33,512 nucleotides of DNA from positions 1 to 33,512 of the forward strand of contig CAJTDE010000042.1 of the NCBI GenBank assembly GCA_910574835.1, given 5' to 3'. Within the stretch, counting starts at the first letter, position 1, and the number at the start of each line of letters is the position of its first letter. This DNA is from Clostridia bacterium (GTDB taxonomy: Bacteria; Bacillota; Clostridia; Lachnospirales; Lachnospiraceae). Below the pieces are notes generated by a model that saw only the letters and a list, made by a program, of their open reading frames with translations, made no database searches and was not told where the DNA came from. Position numbers and translations under genes: made by a program. Below are positions 1 through 7,721 of this stretch, piece by piece.

Positions 1-3
1 GTT

Positions 4-104
4 TTAATAGCTATAATTCCAAAAGCTGTCGCACCGAAATGCAACAGCTTTTACTATTTTCATAAACTAACGCCATTTTTAAATGTCTGATACTAAAGAC
101 AGGT
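4..104 (-). repeat. Left copy of 101-bp terminal inverted repeat
   Basis: This stretch is the exact reverse complement of 33412-33512, so the window is bounded by two copies of one element pointing outward. Read outward (minus strand) it begins ACCTGTCTTTAG, contains a small inverted repeat (TGTCT/AGACA) and then a strong hairpin. It probably continues beyond the window. Identity stops abruptly at 104; on the minus strand a TATAAT lies three bases upstream of the repeat. It could be the end of an insertion sequence or another dispersed repeat at which an assembly stopped. I do not recognise the family. Confidence 0.9.
21..52 (-). terminator. Outward-facing terminator-like hairpin in left repeat
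   Basis: AAAAGCTGT and ACAGCTTTT form a stem that extends through GCA/TGC around a short loop. Read on the minus strand the one interior mismatch becomes a U-G pair and the loop contains UUCG, so the outward direction is the better RNA fold. The U run is short (UUUU, then GG), so termination is plausible but not certain. Confidence 0.5.
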
Positions 105-348
105 TTGATTATAGATTATGATACAGGAATCTCTAAAAATTCTCTAAAACGGAATAACATGTAGAAATTACACTATACCTTTTAAGAAAAATCCGATATA
201 TACAGTACAATGCATTCAATTAAATACACTTAAATAAGTGTGGCATTTATGAGTATTTTGGGTAAAAACTGGTGTAGTTAATTAGTGAACGATGTACTGA
301 GAATCAAAAAGAGAAGAAAGATATATTACAAGGAAGTAATATTTAAAA
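105..348. other. AT-rich stretch without a gene
   Basis: I see no open frame with a ribosome site and no recognisable protein remnant here. The stretch is AT-rich. A minus-strand TATAAT at 108-113 with a poor -35 could drive transcription outward into the terminal repeat. Confidence 0.5.
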
Positions 349-383
349 GAAAAAGGAGCCACAGCATATAATTCTATGGCTCC
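349..383 (-). terminator. Rho-independent terminator of the DUF378 gene
   Basis: GGAGCCA (355-361) pairs with TGGCTCC (377-383). On the minus strand the hairpin is followed by a U-rich tail (A run at 349-354 on plus). It lies just past the stop codon of the small membrane-protein gene. The plus strand also has T-rich sequence after it, so it may act both ways. Confidence 0.8.
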
Positions 384-404
384 CTTTCTTTTTTCATTTG
401 TGCC

Positions 405-614
405 TTATGACTCGTAAGACACCTTGCCTGTTTTACCGTAAAAGGTCAGAAGATACACCGCGCAGATACCTACCAGCGCATAAATAATCCTTGCCAGTCC
501 GCCGTTTCCGAAAATAAACTGGACCAGATTAAAGTTGAAAAATCCAATCAGCCCCCAGTTCAAGGCTCCGATGATACCGATAGTAAGGGCCAGAATATCC
601 AGGGTTCTATTCAT
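405..614 (-). CDS. DUF378 family small membrane protein
   Basis: A protein of 69 residues that is almost entirely hydrophobic, with two predicted membrane segments (about residues 5-28 and 38-58) and a short charged tail ending in GKTGKVSYES. The pattern LDILALTIGIIGALNWGLIG is typical of the DUF378 family, whose members have this length and no established function. I chose the ATG at 614 because AGGAGGTG lies eight bases before it; the frame is open 20 codons further upstream but without a ribosome site. A terminator follows directly, so the gene is probably transcribed alone. Confidence 0.85.
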   Translation of the reverse strand: MNRTLDILALTIGIIGALNWGLIGFFNFNLVQFIFGNGGLARIIYALVGICAVYLLTFYGKTGKVSYES

Positions 615-666
615 AACAACACCTCCTAATTGTAGTTCCGCAACATCCTTTCCTGTGCAGCGGTAA

Positions 667-712
667 GAAATCAATTTCGGGCCGTAAGGGCATGTGTCTG
701 TAAATTGATTTC
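667..712. repeat. Palindromic dispersed repeat, copy 1
   Basis: GAAATCAATTT (667-677) is the exact reverse complement of AAATTGATTTC (702-712), around a loop containing GGGCCG and TGTGTCTGT. The minus strand of 28838-28890 carries a related sequence: the same AAATCAATT arm, a GGCCG-containing middle, CTGTAAATTGATTT and then TGCA-TG. That makes this a two-copy family in the window rather than a chance hairpin. Its function is unknown; it lies just upstream of the DUF378 gene. Confidence 0.65.
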
Positions 713-978
713 TGCATTGTAGGGAACATTACGGTTTTTGCAAGCTTATTAGACAAATAGATGTCTGTTATCAATTTTCCCGAAAGCAAGAAGTGTTATT
801 CTCACAGATTCAGGATGGTTAAAACCGTTTGCCATGCCATTTTTTTATGAAATTTGATAAAATTTACATAATAAAAAATGATGAAAAAATTGCAAAAAAG
901 AAATAGAAAAATAGGTGAAAATTATACCGCAGGATTTTGAAAAGGGTATTGTCAAGCGAATTATTTATGCAACTATGA
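713..978. other. Intergenic stretch without a supported gene
   Basis: The stretch is AT-rich, especially 840-920 with long A runs. Short open frames occur on both strands but none has a ribosome site or recognisable protein pattern. It leads into the decayed GGDEF sequence. Confidence 0.5.
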
Positions 979-1251
979 AGGCTGTGCGGCAGTATGGCCC
1001 GGTATGGAGGGGAGGAATTTGCGGCCCTTCTTGTGGGAGACACTTCCCGCAAGGCATTTGAACATCCGAAAAAAATTCGGTAGGCGGTAGAGGAGCGCCA
1101 TATCGCTCATGCGCCTTCCGTAGCCCGGTGGGTGACGGTCAGCATCGGCTCGGATCACCAATATCACAAGGGAGACAAATTTTTATTGAGGGTAAGGCTT
1201 CTTGCGGAACGTCCGGGGGTCCGCCATGCTTTGCCAGGTGCTGTGGATTAG
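979..1251 (+). pseudogene. Remnant of a GGDEF (diguanylate cyclase) domain
   Basis: In one plus-strand frame, 1000-1041 translates to RYGGEEFAALLVGD, the signature loop of diguanylate cyclases (GGEEF is the active-site variant of GGDEF). The same frame continues as KKIR, a TAG stop at 1081, AVEERHIAHAP and then WVTVSIGS, matching in order and spacing the conserved end of the domain, usually IR..VE then VTVSIGVA. The N-terminal half of the domain is missing and no start codon or ribosome site precedes it. It is therefore a broken fragment. Family recognition is from motif order only; the stop codon and truncation are seen directly. Confidence 0.7.
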
Positions 1252-1366
1252 CGAAAGGGAGAAGGCGGAATTTGGATATGGCTGTCAGTTTTTGGAGATG
1301 ACGGAGGAAGATTAGAGAGCCATCACACAGAATATATTCGCAGCCCGGAAGAAGCGGGAGAGGTAA
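1202..1366 (+). pseudogene. Remnant resembling the C-terminal end of a PilZ domain
   Basis: A second plus-strand frame reads VLWISEREKAEFGYGCQF, then LEMTEED, a TAG stop at 1313, RAITQNIFAARKKRER and a terminal stop at 1364. The pattern YGCxF-L-x-x-(S/T)EED-(Q)-x-x-I-x-x-x-IF-x-x-(Q/R) followed by a basic tail is how many PilZ c-di-GMP receptor domains end. The TAG stands where these proteins often have Q (CAG), a one-base change. It overlaps the end of the GGDEF remnant in another frame, so deletions or frameshifts have joined the two. The assignment is weaker than the GGDEF one. Confidence 0.5.
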
Positions 1367-1530
1367 TGCCATGCGGGTTTTTTCCAAAAAGCAGAGCAGA
1401 AATAAGGCCGTTACAAACGTTTTTTTGTTGACTTAAAGCTGGGTTTAAGGAGTAGAATGGAGAAGAATGGAGCCGGAATCAGCAGGCTCGGCAAGGAGAT
1501 ATCTGAAAAATAACAGGAAAGCGAGGCGTA

Positions 1531-2532
1531 ATGATGTCAGAGAAAAAAATCATTCCGGGTACAGGAGGAGATTGCTACGTTCCTTATGAGGAGCGTGAGG
1601 GCGCGGAGTCGATCGTATTTTTTACAAGAGATTTGTCAGCGGAGGGGCTGCTTCGGATATATGAGCGTGTTCAGATGGCTTTGGGCGGAAAGGTAGCAGT
1701 GAAGCTTCACACCGGAGAAAAGAACGGTCCCAATATCATTCCCCGGGAGTGGGTTAAGGAGCTTTTGGAAAAGAAATTTACGGATGCGGTGATTATCGAG
1801 ACAAATTCCTACTATGAAGGGGATCGGGATACCACGGAAAAACACAGAGAGACATTAAAGGTCAACGGGTGGACCTTTGCTCCGGTGGATATTATGGATG
1901 AGGGAGGAACGGTTTCTCTCCCGGTTAAGGGCGGAAAATGGTTTACGGAAATGTCTATGGGTAAAACACTTACGGAGTATGATTCCCTTCTGGCTCTTAC
2001 TCATTTTAAGGGTCACAGCAAAGGGGGCTTTGGCGGCTCCAACAAGAATATCGGTATCGGATGCGCGGATGGCAGGGTTGGGAAAGCTATGATTCATACC
2101 ACACCGGGGCAGAATGATCAGTGGGATATCAGCAACGAGGAGTTTATGGAGCGCATGACCGAATCAACGAAGGCCGTAGCAGATTATTTTAAGGGAAAAA
2201 TTGCCTATATTAATGTGATGCGGAATATGTCGGTTTCCTGCGACTGTGAGGGAATCTATGCGGAGCCGGTGGTGACGCCCAATGTGGGAATCTGCGCTTC
2301 TTTGGATATTCTGGCTCTTGATCAGGCATGTGTGGATATTATTTATGCGATGAAAGAAGAGGAGAACCATGCCCTGGTGGAGCGGATGGAGACACGTCAT
2401 GGTCTGCGTCAGCTTTCCTATATGAAGGAGCTGGGAATGGGGAATGACCGCTATACGCTGGTGGATATTGATCATGAGGACAGAGTGATGGAGCTTGCGG
2501 ATGCGGTGAAGGATTTGGCGCCGTTTGCGTAA
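1531..2532 (+). CDS. DUF362 domain protein
   Basis: A protein of 333 residues. Its core (KVAVKLHTGEKNGPNIIP, ALTHFKGHSKGGFGGSNKNIGIGCADGRVGK, and CDCEGIYAEPVVTPNVGICASLDILALDQACVD) matches the DUF362 family, often annotated as iron-sulfur-associated. Many relatives carry an added two-cluster ferredoxin domain with CxxCxxCxxxCP repeats; none is present, so this is the short form. Scattered cysteines (about C178, C231, C233, C248, C260) could still bind metal. Two ATGs lie in tandem at 1531 and 1534, preceded by a weak GAGG-like site, so either could be the start. A hairpin follows and ssrA comes next. The biochemical role is unknown. Confidence 0.85.
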   Translation: MMSEKKIIPGTGGDCYVPYEEREGAESIVFFTRDLSAEGLLRIYERVQMALGGKVAVKLHTGEKNGPNIIPREWVKELLEKKFTDAVIIETNSYYEGDRDTTEKHRETLKVNGWTFAPVDIMDEGGTVSLPVKGGKWFTEMSMGKTLTEYDSLLALTHFKGHSKGGFGGSNKNIGIGCADGRVGKAMIHTTPGQNDQWDISNEEFMERMTESTKAVADYFKGKIAYINVMRNMSVSCDCEGIYAEPVVTPNVGICASLDILALDQACVDIIYAMKEEENHALVERMETRHGLRQLSYMKELGMGNDRYTLVDIDHEDRVMELADAVKDLAPFA

Positions 2533-2586
2533 AAATCTTATTCGGTTAAAGAAAAGAATCCCATGAAAATATAGTATAAACATTAA

Positions 2587-2620
2587 GTGATGGCAGAATT
2601 GATTTTTTGCCATCGCTTTA
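2587..2620 (+). terminator. Probable terminator after the DUF362 gene
   Basis: GTGATGGCA (2587-2595) pairs with TGCCATCGC (2608-2616), nine pairs with one G-U, followed by TTTAATT. The tail is short, so termination may be partial. Confidence 0.55.
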
Positions 2621-2637
2621 ATTAGAAATCACTAAAT

Positions 2638-2664
2638 GTTACTGTTCACTCCGTGACCAGTAAC
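2638..2664. repeat. 27-bp imperfect palindrome, copy 1
   Basis: The left arm GTTACTGTTCAC and right arm GTGACCAGTAAC flank TCC, giving a near-perfect hairpin with one internal mismatch. Related sequences lie at 5227-5252, 16172-16198 and 33202-33228, always between genes. This copy lies between the DUF362 terminator and the ssrA promoter. Confidence 0.75.
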
Positions 2665-2703
2665 CACTAAATCACTGCTTATTTAACGGCTTTTAAATTA
2701 AGG

Positions 2704-2732
2704 TTGCAATTTTTCGTTTTTCGGGGTATACT
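2704..2732 (+). promoter_or_regulatory. ssrA promoter, sigma-A type
   Basis: TTGCAA (2704-2709) and TATACT (2727-2732) are spaced by exactly 17 bases and lie about 24 bases before the mature 5' end of tmRNA. The extra leader would be removed by RNase P. Confidence 0.8.
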
Positions 2733-2755
2733 ATAGAAACAGACTTACCCTACAG

Positions 2756-3092
2756 GGGCTTGTACTGGTTTCGACGGGGGTCTCGCAGCTGGTGAAGCTA
2801 TCCGCAGGCGATGCGTCAAATCGCAAATCTAAATATAAACGCTGAAGACAATTTAGCATACGCTGCCTAATGGCAGCTGTCGGCCTTAGAGCACCTGCAC
2901 TTTAAGAATCCGGCATCGACTATGCAGGAAACGACTTGCGTTAAGCTTTGCGCGCATGGGCGTATGATGAAGCTACTAAAGCCGTCAGGGTGTTAGTTCC
3001 CGGTCGGTGGAGGGAATGTCAAAGAACTGACTATGATAGTAGAAGAACAGGGAACAGGCTTTCGGACAGGGGTTCGATTCCCCTCAGGTCCA
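2756..3092 (+). ncRNA. ssrA: Transfer-messenger RNA (tmRNA)
   Basis: tmRNA rescues ribosomes stalled on broken messages by acting first as alanyl-tRNA and then as a template for a degradation tag. The 5' part reads GGGCTTGTACTGGTTTCGAC, a hallmark of one-piece tmRNA. The 3' end has a T-arm (AGGGG-TTCGATT-CCCCT) followed by CAGGTCC, which forms seven acceptor pairs with GGGCTTG at the 5' end. The discriminator is A3092 and CCA is not encoded. The tag frame is 2841-2870 and translates to AEDNLAYAA followed by TAA, ending in the usual hydrophobic residues plus AA. Promoter and terminator are both visible. Ends were set from the acceptor stem. Confidence 0.97.
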
Positions 3093-3101
3093 TTACTAAA
3101 T

Positions 3102-3137
3102 CGGAAACTCTTGTGTATGGGAGTTTCCGGTTTTTTT
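3102..3137 (+). terminator. Rho-independent terminator of ssrA
   Basis: CGGAAACTC (3102-3110) pairs perfectly with GAGTTTCCG (3121-3129) and is followed by seven T residues at 3131-3137, ten bases after the tmRNA 3' end. Confidence 0.92.
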
Positions 3138-3245
3138 ACGGGATTTTCTGTGTGAAAGAATGAATAGAGGATGAGTTTTGCCGGATGAAAGGGATGAGCA
3201 GATGTCATCCAGTAAGGATACGTGATTGGTTGGAGGTTATAGGCT

Positions 3246-3935
3246 ATGAAGCACTTTGATGTTATTTTATGGGATGTGGACGGGACGCTTCTTAACTTTT
3301 TGGAGGCTGAAAAGGCGGCTATCCGTTCGCTTTTTTCGGAGTTTGGGCTTGGAGAGTGTACGGACGAAATGCTGGGGCGGTATTCGGGTATTAACCGGAA
3401 GTATTGGAATCGGCTGGAGCGGGGAGAGATGACAAAGGCGGAGATTTTGGTTGGGCGGTTTGAGGAATTTTTTGCTGCGGAAGGGCTTGCTCCTTCTCTG
3501 AGCGGGCGGTTTAATGAGGCTTATCAGGTGCGGCTTGGGGATACGGTTGTGTTTTGCGATCATAGTAAGGAGCTTGTGGGTTCTCTTGTTGGGAAGATTC
3601 GGCAGTATGTGGTGTCCAATGGGACTGTGGTGGCGCAGACAAAGAAGCTTCTTAATTCCGGATTTGATAAGCTGATGGATGGGGTGTTTTTGTCGGAGGA
3701 GATTGGGTTCGAGAAACCGGCTAAGGAGTTTTTTGAACGGGTTTTTGAGCAGATTGGAGATGTGGAGCGGGAGCGGGTGCTGATCGTGGGGGATTCGCTG
3801 TCGAGTGATATTTTAGGAGGGACTTATGCGGGGATAAGGACTTGCTGGTATAATCCGGGCGGGAGTGTGAATGATACGGAAGCTCGGGTGGATTTTGAGG
3901 TGCGGGATTTGAATGAGATTGTGGCTGTGCTTTAG
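3246..3935 (+). CDS. yjjG: HAD-family hydrolase, YjjG-type pyrimidine nucleotidase
   Basis: A protein of 229 residues, the usual length for this group. HAD motif I is WDVDGTLLNF (nucleophile D10, acid D12); motif II is VVSNGT; motif III/IV is GFEKP followed by GDSLSSDILGGTYAGIRTCWYNP. The strings LLNFLEAE, SEEIGFEKPAKEFF and TCWYNP are characteristic of YjjG nucleotidases, which dephosphorylate non-canonical and pyrimidine nucleoside monophosphates as a house-cleaning activity. The start is the ATG after GGAGG. Codon use is strikingly rich in G and T compared with fabH downstream. Substrate specificity is inferred from the family. Confidence 0.88.
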   Translation: MKHFDVILWDVDGTLLNFLEAEKAAIRSLFSEFGLGECTDEMLGRYSGINRKYWNRLERGEMTKAEILVGRFEEFFAAEGLAPSLSGRFNEAYQVRLGDTVVFCDHSKELVGSLVGKIRQYVVSNGTVVAQTKKLLNSGFDKLMDGVFLSEEIGFEKPAKEFFERVFEQIGDVERERVLIVGDSLSSDILGGTYAGIRTCWYNPGGSVNDTEARVDFEVRDLNEIVAVL

Positions 3936-3964
3936 ATTGTGCGGAGTCTGGCGATAATTTGACA

Positions 3965-4822
3965 TTATTTAAACAATTTTCCATAAAAAAACTGCTCTTG
4001 AAATGAGATGTCGCCTAATATTTTTTCTTCCGCAATATCTTCCCCATTCAAAGACACAATCCACTTATCCTCCACATCATCAAAACGATGCCATACGGCA
4101 ACTACTTTCCCCCGAAAATTCTTCAGAGGCTTATTGGTTCCAAATAAATAAACATCCTGTTCCGCTCCATCATCAGCAAGCACATTATTTACATATCCGT
4201 AATTGATTGGATAAATGATCTCCGGATGACAGGGGTGAGCGGTGCCGCATGGTCTGTCAACAGTTCCGCTTACCATTTTCCCAATAATATGGCTGTAATC
4301 CGGCTCATCTGCTTCCATAACACAGAAAAAATAGTCCAATGTCCGCACAAGCCTATTTTCCTCATATAACTTTCTGATTTCAGAAACTGTCATCCATCTA
4401 CAGTCAGCAACTTCGTCCGTTGTTGCATCTTCCAAATGCAGGTCTCCATCGTATTCAAAAAGCCATACATCCACAATATCATTAAATTCTTTGTATTCAT
4501 ATTTCACATCAACACCTCGGATTTTAGTAAAAAGGAGTTTTCCCGTTTCAGGTTTTAAATCCAGTCCCACTTCTTCTTTTACTTCTCTAAGCGCCCCGCC
4601 AATACTGCTTTCGCCCATTAAAACAGAACCGCCAACACACTCCCACATAAGCGGAAATGTCAGTTTGCTAAGGGAGCGTTGGGAAATAAGATATTCCCCT
4701 TTGCGGTTTCGTATCCATACATGCACCACTAAATGGTAGAAACCTTTTGGAATCCTTTCGCCTCGAATCTGCTCTTTTCCTGTCTTTTCTCTATATTTTG
4801 TATACAAGTCCCATTTTTCCAT
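3965..4822 (-). CDS. Nudix hydrolase fused to an inorganic-pyrophosphatase-like domain
   Basis: A protein of 285 residues. Residues 28-165 form a Nudix domain with a complete Nudix box at 65-87 (GSVLMGE, seven residues, REVKEEVGL), so hydrolysis of a nucleoside-diphosphate-type or prenyl-diphosphate substrate is likely. Residues 180-285 resemble a small pyrophosphatase-like domain: SGTVDRPCGTAHP, YPINYGYV, DVYLFG, FRGKVVAVWHRFDDVEDKWIV and FQEQFF. The opening resembles isopentenyl-diphosphate-isomerase-like Nudix proteins (YTKYREKTGK, RIPKGFYHLVVHVWI). The start ATG follows AGAGGAAC. It is convergent with the HAD gene and 29 bases from it. Pairing a pyrophosphate-releasing hydrolase with a pyrophosphatase-like module is plausible, but I cannot tell whether the second domain is active. 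Confidence 0.85.
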   Translation of the reverse strand: MEKWDLYTKYREKTGKEQIRGERIPKGFYHLVVHVWIRNRKGEYLISQRSLSKLTFPLMWECVGGSVLMGESSIGGALREVKEEVGLDLKPETGKLLFTKIRGVDVKYEYKEFNDIVDVWLFEYDGDLHLEDATTDEVADCRWMTVSEIRKLYEENRLVRTLDYFFCVMEADEPDYSHIIGKMVSGTVDRPCGTAHPCHPEIIYPINYGYVNNVLADDGAEQDVYLFGTNKPLKNFRGKVVAVWHRFDDVEDKWIVSLNGEDIAEEKILGDISFQEQFFYGKLFK

Positions 4823-5226
4823 ATTTTTATGTGTTCCTCTGAATTTTATAAGCTATCCGCCGCAAATCTATCTTAGCATATATTTTAACATTTATCATGA
4901 AAAAGTTTCCTGATATTTCTATTTTCCACACCATCATTTTCATGCGGCACAAAGTACGTAAGCAGAGGACCGGACACCGGATATCGAAAAATCCTGAGAA
5001 CGGATTCCATTTTCTCATCACCATCACCAGCCCCAGTTCCTGAGATCTTACATTCCCCCCCATTTTGTAAATTGTATTTATTCACCAGTTTGCTAAAATC
5101 TAAATCAGTCGATACGTAATCAGTCGATACCCAAAAAGCACAGAAAGCAGCACCCCATCCCGCAAAAAGCACCCTGTCCCGTCAGCAGTCTAAAAGGCGC
5201 CAGCCAAGGGGAGAAGGCGGAAAGTG
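4823..5226. other. Intergenic stretch without a supported gene
   Basis: A minus-strand frame of about 95 codons runs 5172-4885 but has only a GTG start, no ribosome site and no family resemblance I recognise, so I do not call it. Two direct copies of AATCAGTCGATAC lie at 5103-5115 and 5118-5130, and a related pair of GCACCC..TCCCG strings follows near 5148-5180. They could be regulator sites for the fatty-acid operon, but nothing identifies a protein. I see no convincing fabH promoter. Confidence 0.45.
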
Positions 5227-5252
5227 GTTACTGGTCACAGATTAACAGCAAC
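5227..5252. repeat. 27-bp imperfect palindrome, copy 2 (inverted, degenerate)
   Basis: GTTACTGGTCAC opens this copy and TTAACAGCAAC closes it, matching the other copies in reverse orientation with more differences on the second arm. It lies 36 bases before the fabH start codon. Confidence 0.6.
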
Positions 5253-5287
5253 AGAAAGTGCGAATAACAGAGGTTACAAAATAAGAG

Positions 5288-6268
5288 ATGACTGGACAAA
5301 TCATAGGAACAGGCGCCTGCGTGCCTGAAAAAGTAATAAACAATCAAGAACTGGAAGGGCTTGTGGAAACAAGCGACGCATGGATACAGGAGAGAACCGG
5401 CATAGAGAGGCGGCACATAGCTGTCAAAGAAACAACGGTCTCTATGGCAGCCAAAGCAGCATCGGAGGCATTGAAAGAGGCAGAGCTTCCCCCGGAGCAG
5501 ATCGACCTGATCCTGGTATCCACCATGTCCCCGGAAGAAATCATGCCCTGTACCGCCTGTAAGGTGCAAAGAGAAATCGGAGCTTCCCGGGCGGTATGCT
5601 TTGACTTAAGCGCCGCCTGCAGCGGATTTGTCATGGCATACGTCACCGCATGCGCTTACATAGAAGCCGGCATTTTCCAAAACATCCTCGTCATAGGAAG
5701 CGAGTGCCTGTCAAATGTCACCGACTGGAGCGACAGAGGAACCTGCATCCTCTTCGGAGACGGAGCCGGCGCCGCAGTCCTTACGGCAGCAGAGGAAACA
5801 AAATATCTTCCGTCCATATATTCCGACGGAAGCAGGGGCGGCGCGCTGACCTTAAAAAGCCGCCAGAACCATAATCCCTTTGGAAAGGAAGCGCCCGCCG
5901 GGGACGAGGGAACTTCCTACTATATTGAAATGGACGGCCAGGCCATTTTCAAATTTGCGGTCAGAAGCATCCCCCAGGCTGTGGAGGAAGTGCTTCGGAA
6001 GAATCATTTGCATAAAAGCGACATTCGATACTACGTACTTCACCAGGCAAATGAGCGTATTGTAGAAGCAGTAGCAAAAAGGCTTGGAGAGCCGGCCTAC
6101 AAATTCCCCATGAATATGAAGGAATACGGCAATACCTCCTCCGCAAGCATCCCCCTTCTCATCCATGAAATGAAGGAGAAGAACATGCTGCACAGCGGCG
6201 ACCGTCTGGTGCTTGCCGGATTCGGCGGGGGTCTCACCTGGGGAACCGCAATTATTACATGGAAGTAA
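5288..6268 (+). CDS. fabH: Beta-ketoacyl-ACP synthase III
   Basis: A protein of 326 residues, typical for FabH, which condenses acetyl-CoA (or a branched primer) with malonyl-ACP to start fatty-acid synthesis in the cytoplasm. The catalytic triad is visible: C111 in DLSAACSGF, H252 in LHQANERI and N282 in GNTSSAS. The C-terminal GFGGGLTWGTAIITWK is also characteristic. The ribosome site before the ATG at 5288 is weak. It is the first gene of the cluster and is separated from acpP by 181 bases in which I see no terminator. Codon use is rich in A and C, unlike the G- and T-rich genes from accB on. Confidence 0.96.
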   Translation: MTGQIIGTGACVPEKVINNQELEGLVETSDAWIQERTGIERRHIAVKETTVSMAAKAASEALKEAELPPEQIDLILVSTMSPEEIMPCTACKVQREIGASRAVCFDLSAACSGFVMAYVTACAYIEAGIFQNILVIGSECLSNVTDWSDRGTCILFGDGAGAAVLTAAEETKYLPSIYSDGSRGGALTLKSRQNHNPFGKEAPAGDEGTSYYIEMDGQAIFKFAVRSIPQAVEEVLRKNHLHKSDIRYYVLHQANERIVEAVAKRLGEPAYKFPMNMKEYGNTSSASIPLLIHEMKEKNMLHSGDRLVLAGFGGGLTWGTAIITWK

Positions 6269-6449
6269 TCCAAAAGTGCCCGAAGAGCTGCCTTTCTGAT
6301 TTACTTAAAAATAAGACAGCACCAAATGAACTGCCCGCAGGAGAACACTTACGTTCTCAAAGAGTCAGTCCATAAGCCACAGATCAGGGCTTCACGCTTG
6401 GGGGCACAGGGATTTCACTAAAATAACAAAGAAAAAGGAGAAAAAAACA

Positions 6450-6674
6450 ATGTTTGAAGAAATTAAGACAATCGTAGCCGACAATCTGGGAGTAGACGAG
6501 GACAGCATCACCAAGGAGACCTCCTTCAAAGAGGACTTAAATGCGGATTCACTGGATCTCTTTGAAATGGTAATGGCGCTGGAGGAAAATTACGGCGTTG
6601 AAATCCCTTCCGAGGATTTGGAGCAGCTTTTAACCGTAGCAGACGTTATCAACTATATTGAAAGCCATAAATAA
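6450..6674 (+). CDS. acpP: Acyl carrier protein
   Basis: A small acidic protein of 74 residues carrying growing acyl chains on a phosphopantetheine arm. The attachment site is S34 in NADSLDLFEMVMALEE, the standard DSL motif, and the overall four-helix pattern fits. AAGGAG precedes the ATG. It lies between fabH and fabK, as in many clostridial fatty-acid clusters. Confidence 0.96.
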   Translation: MFEEIKTIVADNLGVDEDSITKETSFKEDLNADSLDLFEMVMALEENYGVEIPSEDLEQLLTVADVINYIESHK

Positions 6675-6782
6675 GGAAAAATACACTGCTGAAAAGCATT
6701 GTGAACAGGTAAAAAATCAGCAGGTTTTTCAGCACGGCAAAATAACATTGCGGAATAAATGGAAACAAAAAGAGGTAGAACA

Positions 6783-7721
6783 ATGCGGACAGAATTAGCA
6801 AAATTACTTGGCATCCAATATCCGATTATCCAGGGCGGCATGGCCTGGGTAGCGGAATATCATCTGGCAGCGGCCGTATCCGAAGCAGGGGGCCTGGGAA
6901 TTATCGGTGCGGCCAACGCGCCGGCGGAATGGGTCAGAGAGCAGATACATAAGACAAGAGAGCTGACAGATAAGCCTTTCGGCGTTAACGTGATGCTTAT
7001 GAGCCCCTACGCGGAGCAGGTGGCGCAGGTCGTTGCCGAGGAAGAAGTCCCGGTTGTAACCACAGGCGCAGGAAGCCCGGAAAAATATATGGAGCTTTGG
7101 AAAAGCAAACACATCAAAGTAATTCCCGTGGTAGCTTCCGTGGCTCTGGCAAAGAGAATGGAGCGCTGCGGAGCCGATGCATTGGTGGCGGAGGGCTGTG
7201 AATCCGGCGGTCATATCGGGGAGAGCACAACCATGTCTTTAGTTCCCCAGGTAGTGGACGCGGCAGGCGTACCCGTGATAGCTGCGGGAGGAATCGCGGA
7301 CGGAAGAGGCATCGCGGCGGCATTTATGCTGGGAGCCAGAGGCGTGCAGATGGGAACCCGGTTTGTGGCGACCAAAGAGTGCCAGGTGCATGAGAATTAC
7401 AAGGAAAAGATTATCAAGGCCAAGGATATTGACACCAGAGTGACAGGAAGAAGCACCGGCCACCCCGTGCGCACCCTTCGAAATGATATGACGAAAAAAT
7501 ACCTGGAGCTTGAGAGCAAGGGTGCGACCCTGGAAGAACTGGAATACCTTACTCTGGGAGCGCTGAGAAAAGCGGTTCAGGAGGGCGATATGAAAAACGG
7601 AAGCGTTATGTCCGGTCAGATCGCCGGTCTTGTTAAGGAAGAGCTGACCTGCAAAGAACTGATGGAGCGCCTGGTAAAAGAGGCGGACGAACTTCTGACA
7701 GGAGCAAAGAATTATGCGTAA
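6783..7721 (+). CDS. fabK: Enoyl-ACP reductase II (FMN-dependent)
   Basis: FabK reduces trans-2-enoyl-ACP in the last step of each elongation cycle and replaces FabI in many Firmicutes. The protein has 312 residues, with IQGGMAWVAEYHLAAAVSEAGGLGIIGA at the N-terminus, ESGGHIGE and PVIAAGGIADGRGIAAAFMLGARGVQMGTRF, all typical of the FabK/nitronate-monooxygenase TIM-barrel flavoproteins. I chose the ATG at 6783 because AGAGG lies just before it and the usual family start MRTELAKLLGI follows; the frame has an earlier ATG at 6759. The stop overlaps fabD by eight bases, indicating translational coupling. Confidence 0.94.
   Translation: MRTELAKLLGIQYPIIQGGMAWVAEYHLAAAVSEAGGLGIIGAANAPAEWVREQIHKTRELTDKPFGVNVMLMSPYAEQVAQVVAEEEVPVVTTGAGSPEKYMELWKSKHIKVIPVVASVALAKRMERCGADALVAEGCESGGHIGESTTMSLVPQVVDAAGVPVIAAGGIADGRGIAAAFMLGARGVQMGTRFVATKECQVHENYKEKIIKAKDIDTRVTGRSTGHPVRTLRNDMTKKYLELESKGATLEELEYLTLGALRKAVQEGDMKNGSVMSGQIAGLVKEELTCKELMERLVKEADELLTGAKNYA

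Noticed and set aside
1139-1387. Minus-strand frame of 82 codons
   Set aside because: It runs opposite the GGDEF and PilZ remnants, which have recognisable motifs on the plus strand, so the minus frame is not credible.
2164-2613. Minus-strand open frame of 149 codons
   Set aside because: Opposite the end of the DUF362 gene, rich in H, I and R as shadow frames often are, without a ribosome site.
2948-3208. Short open frames on both strands in the ssrA region
   Set aside because: They overlap the tmRNA and its terminator; the RNA explains the sequence and neither product resembles a protein family.
4885-5172. Minus-strand frame of 95 codons upstream of the Nudix gene
   Set aside because: Only a GTG start without a ribosome site, and no domain I recognise; it includes the AATCAGTCGATAC direct repeat. 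I left the region as intergenic.
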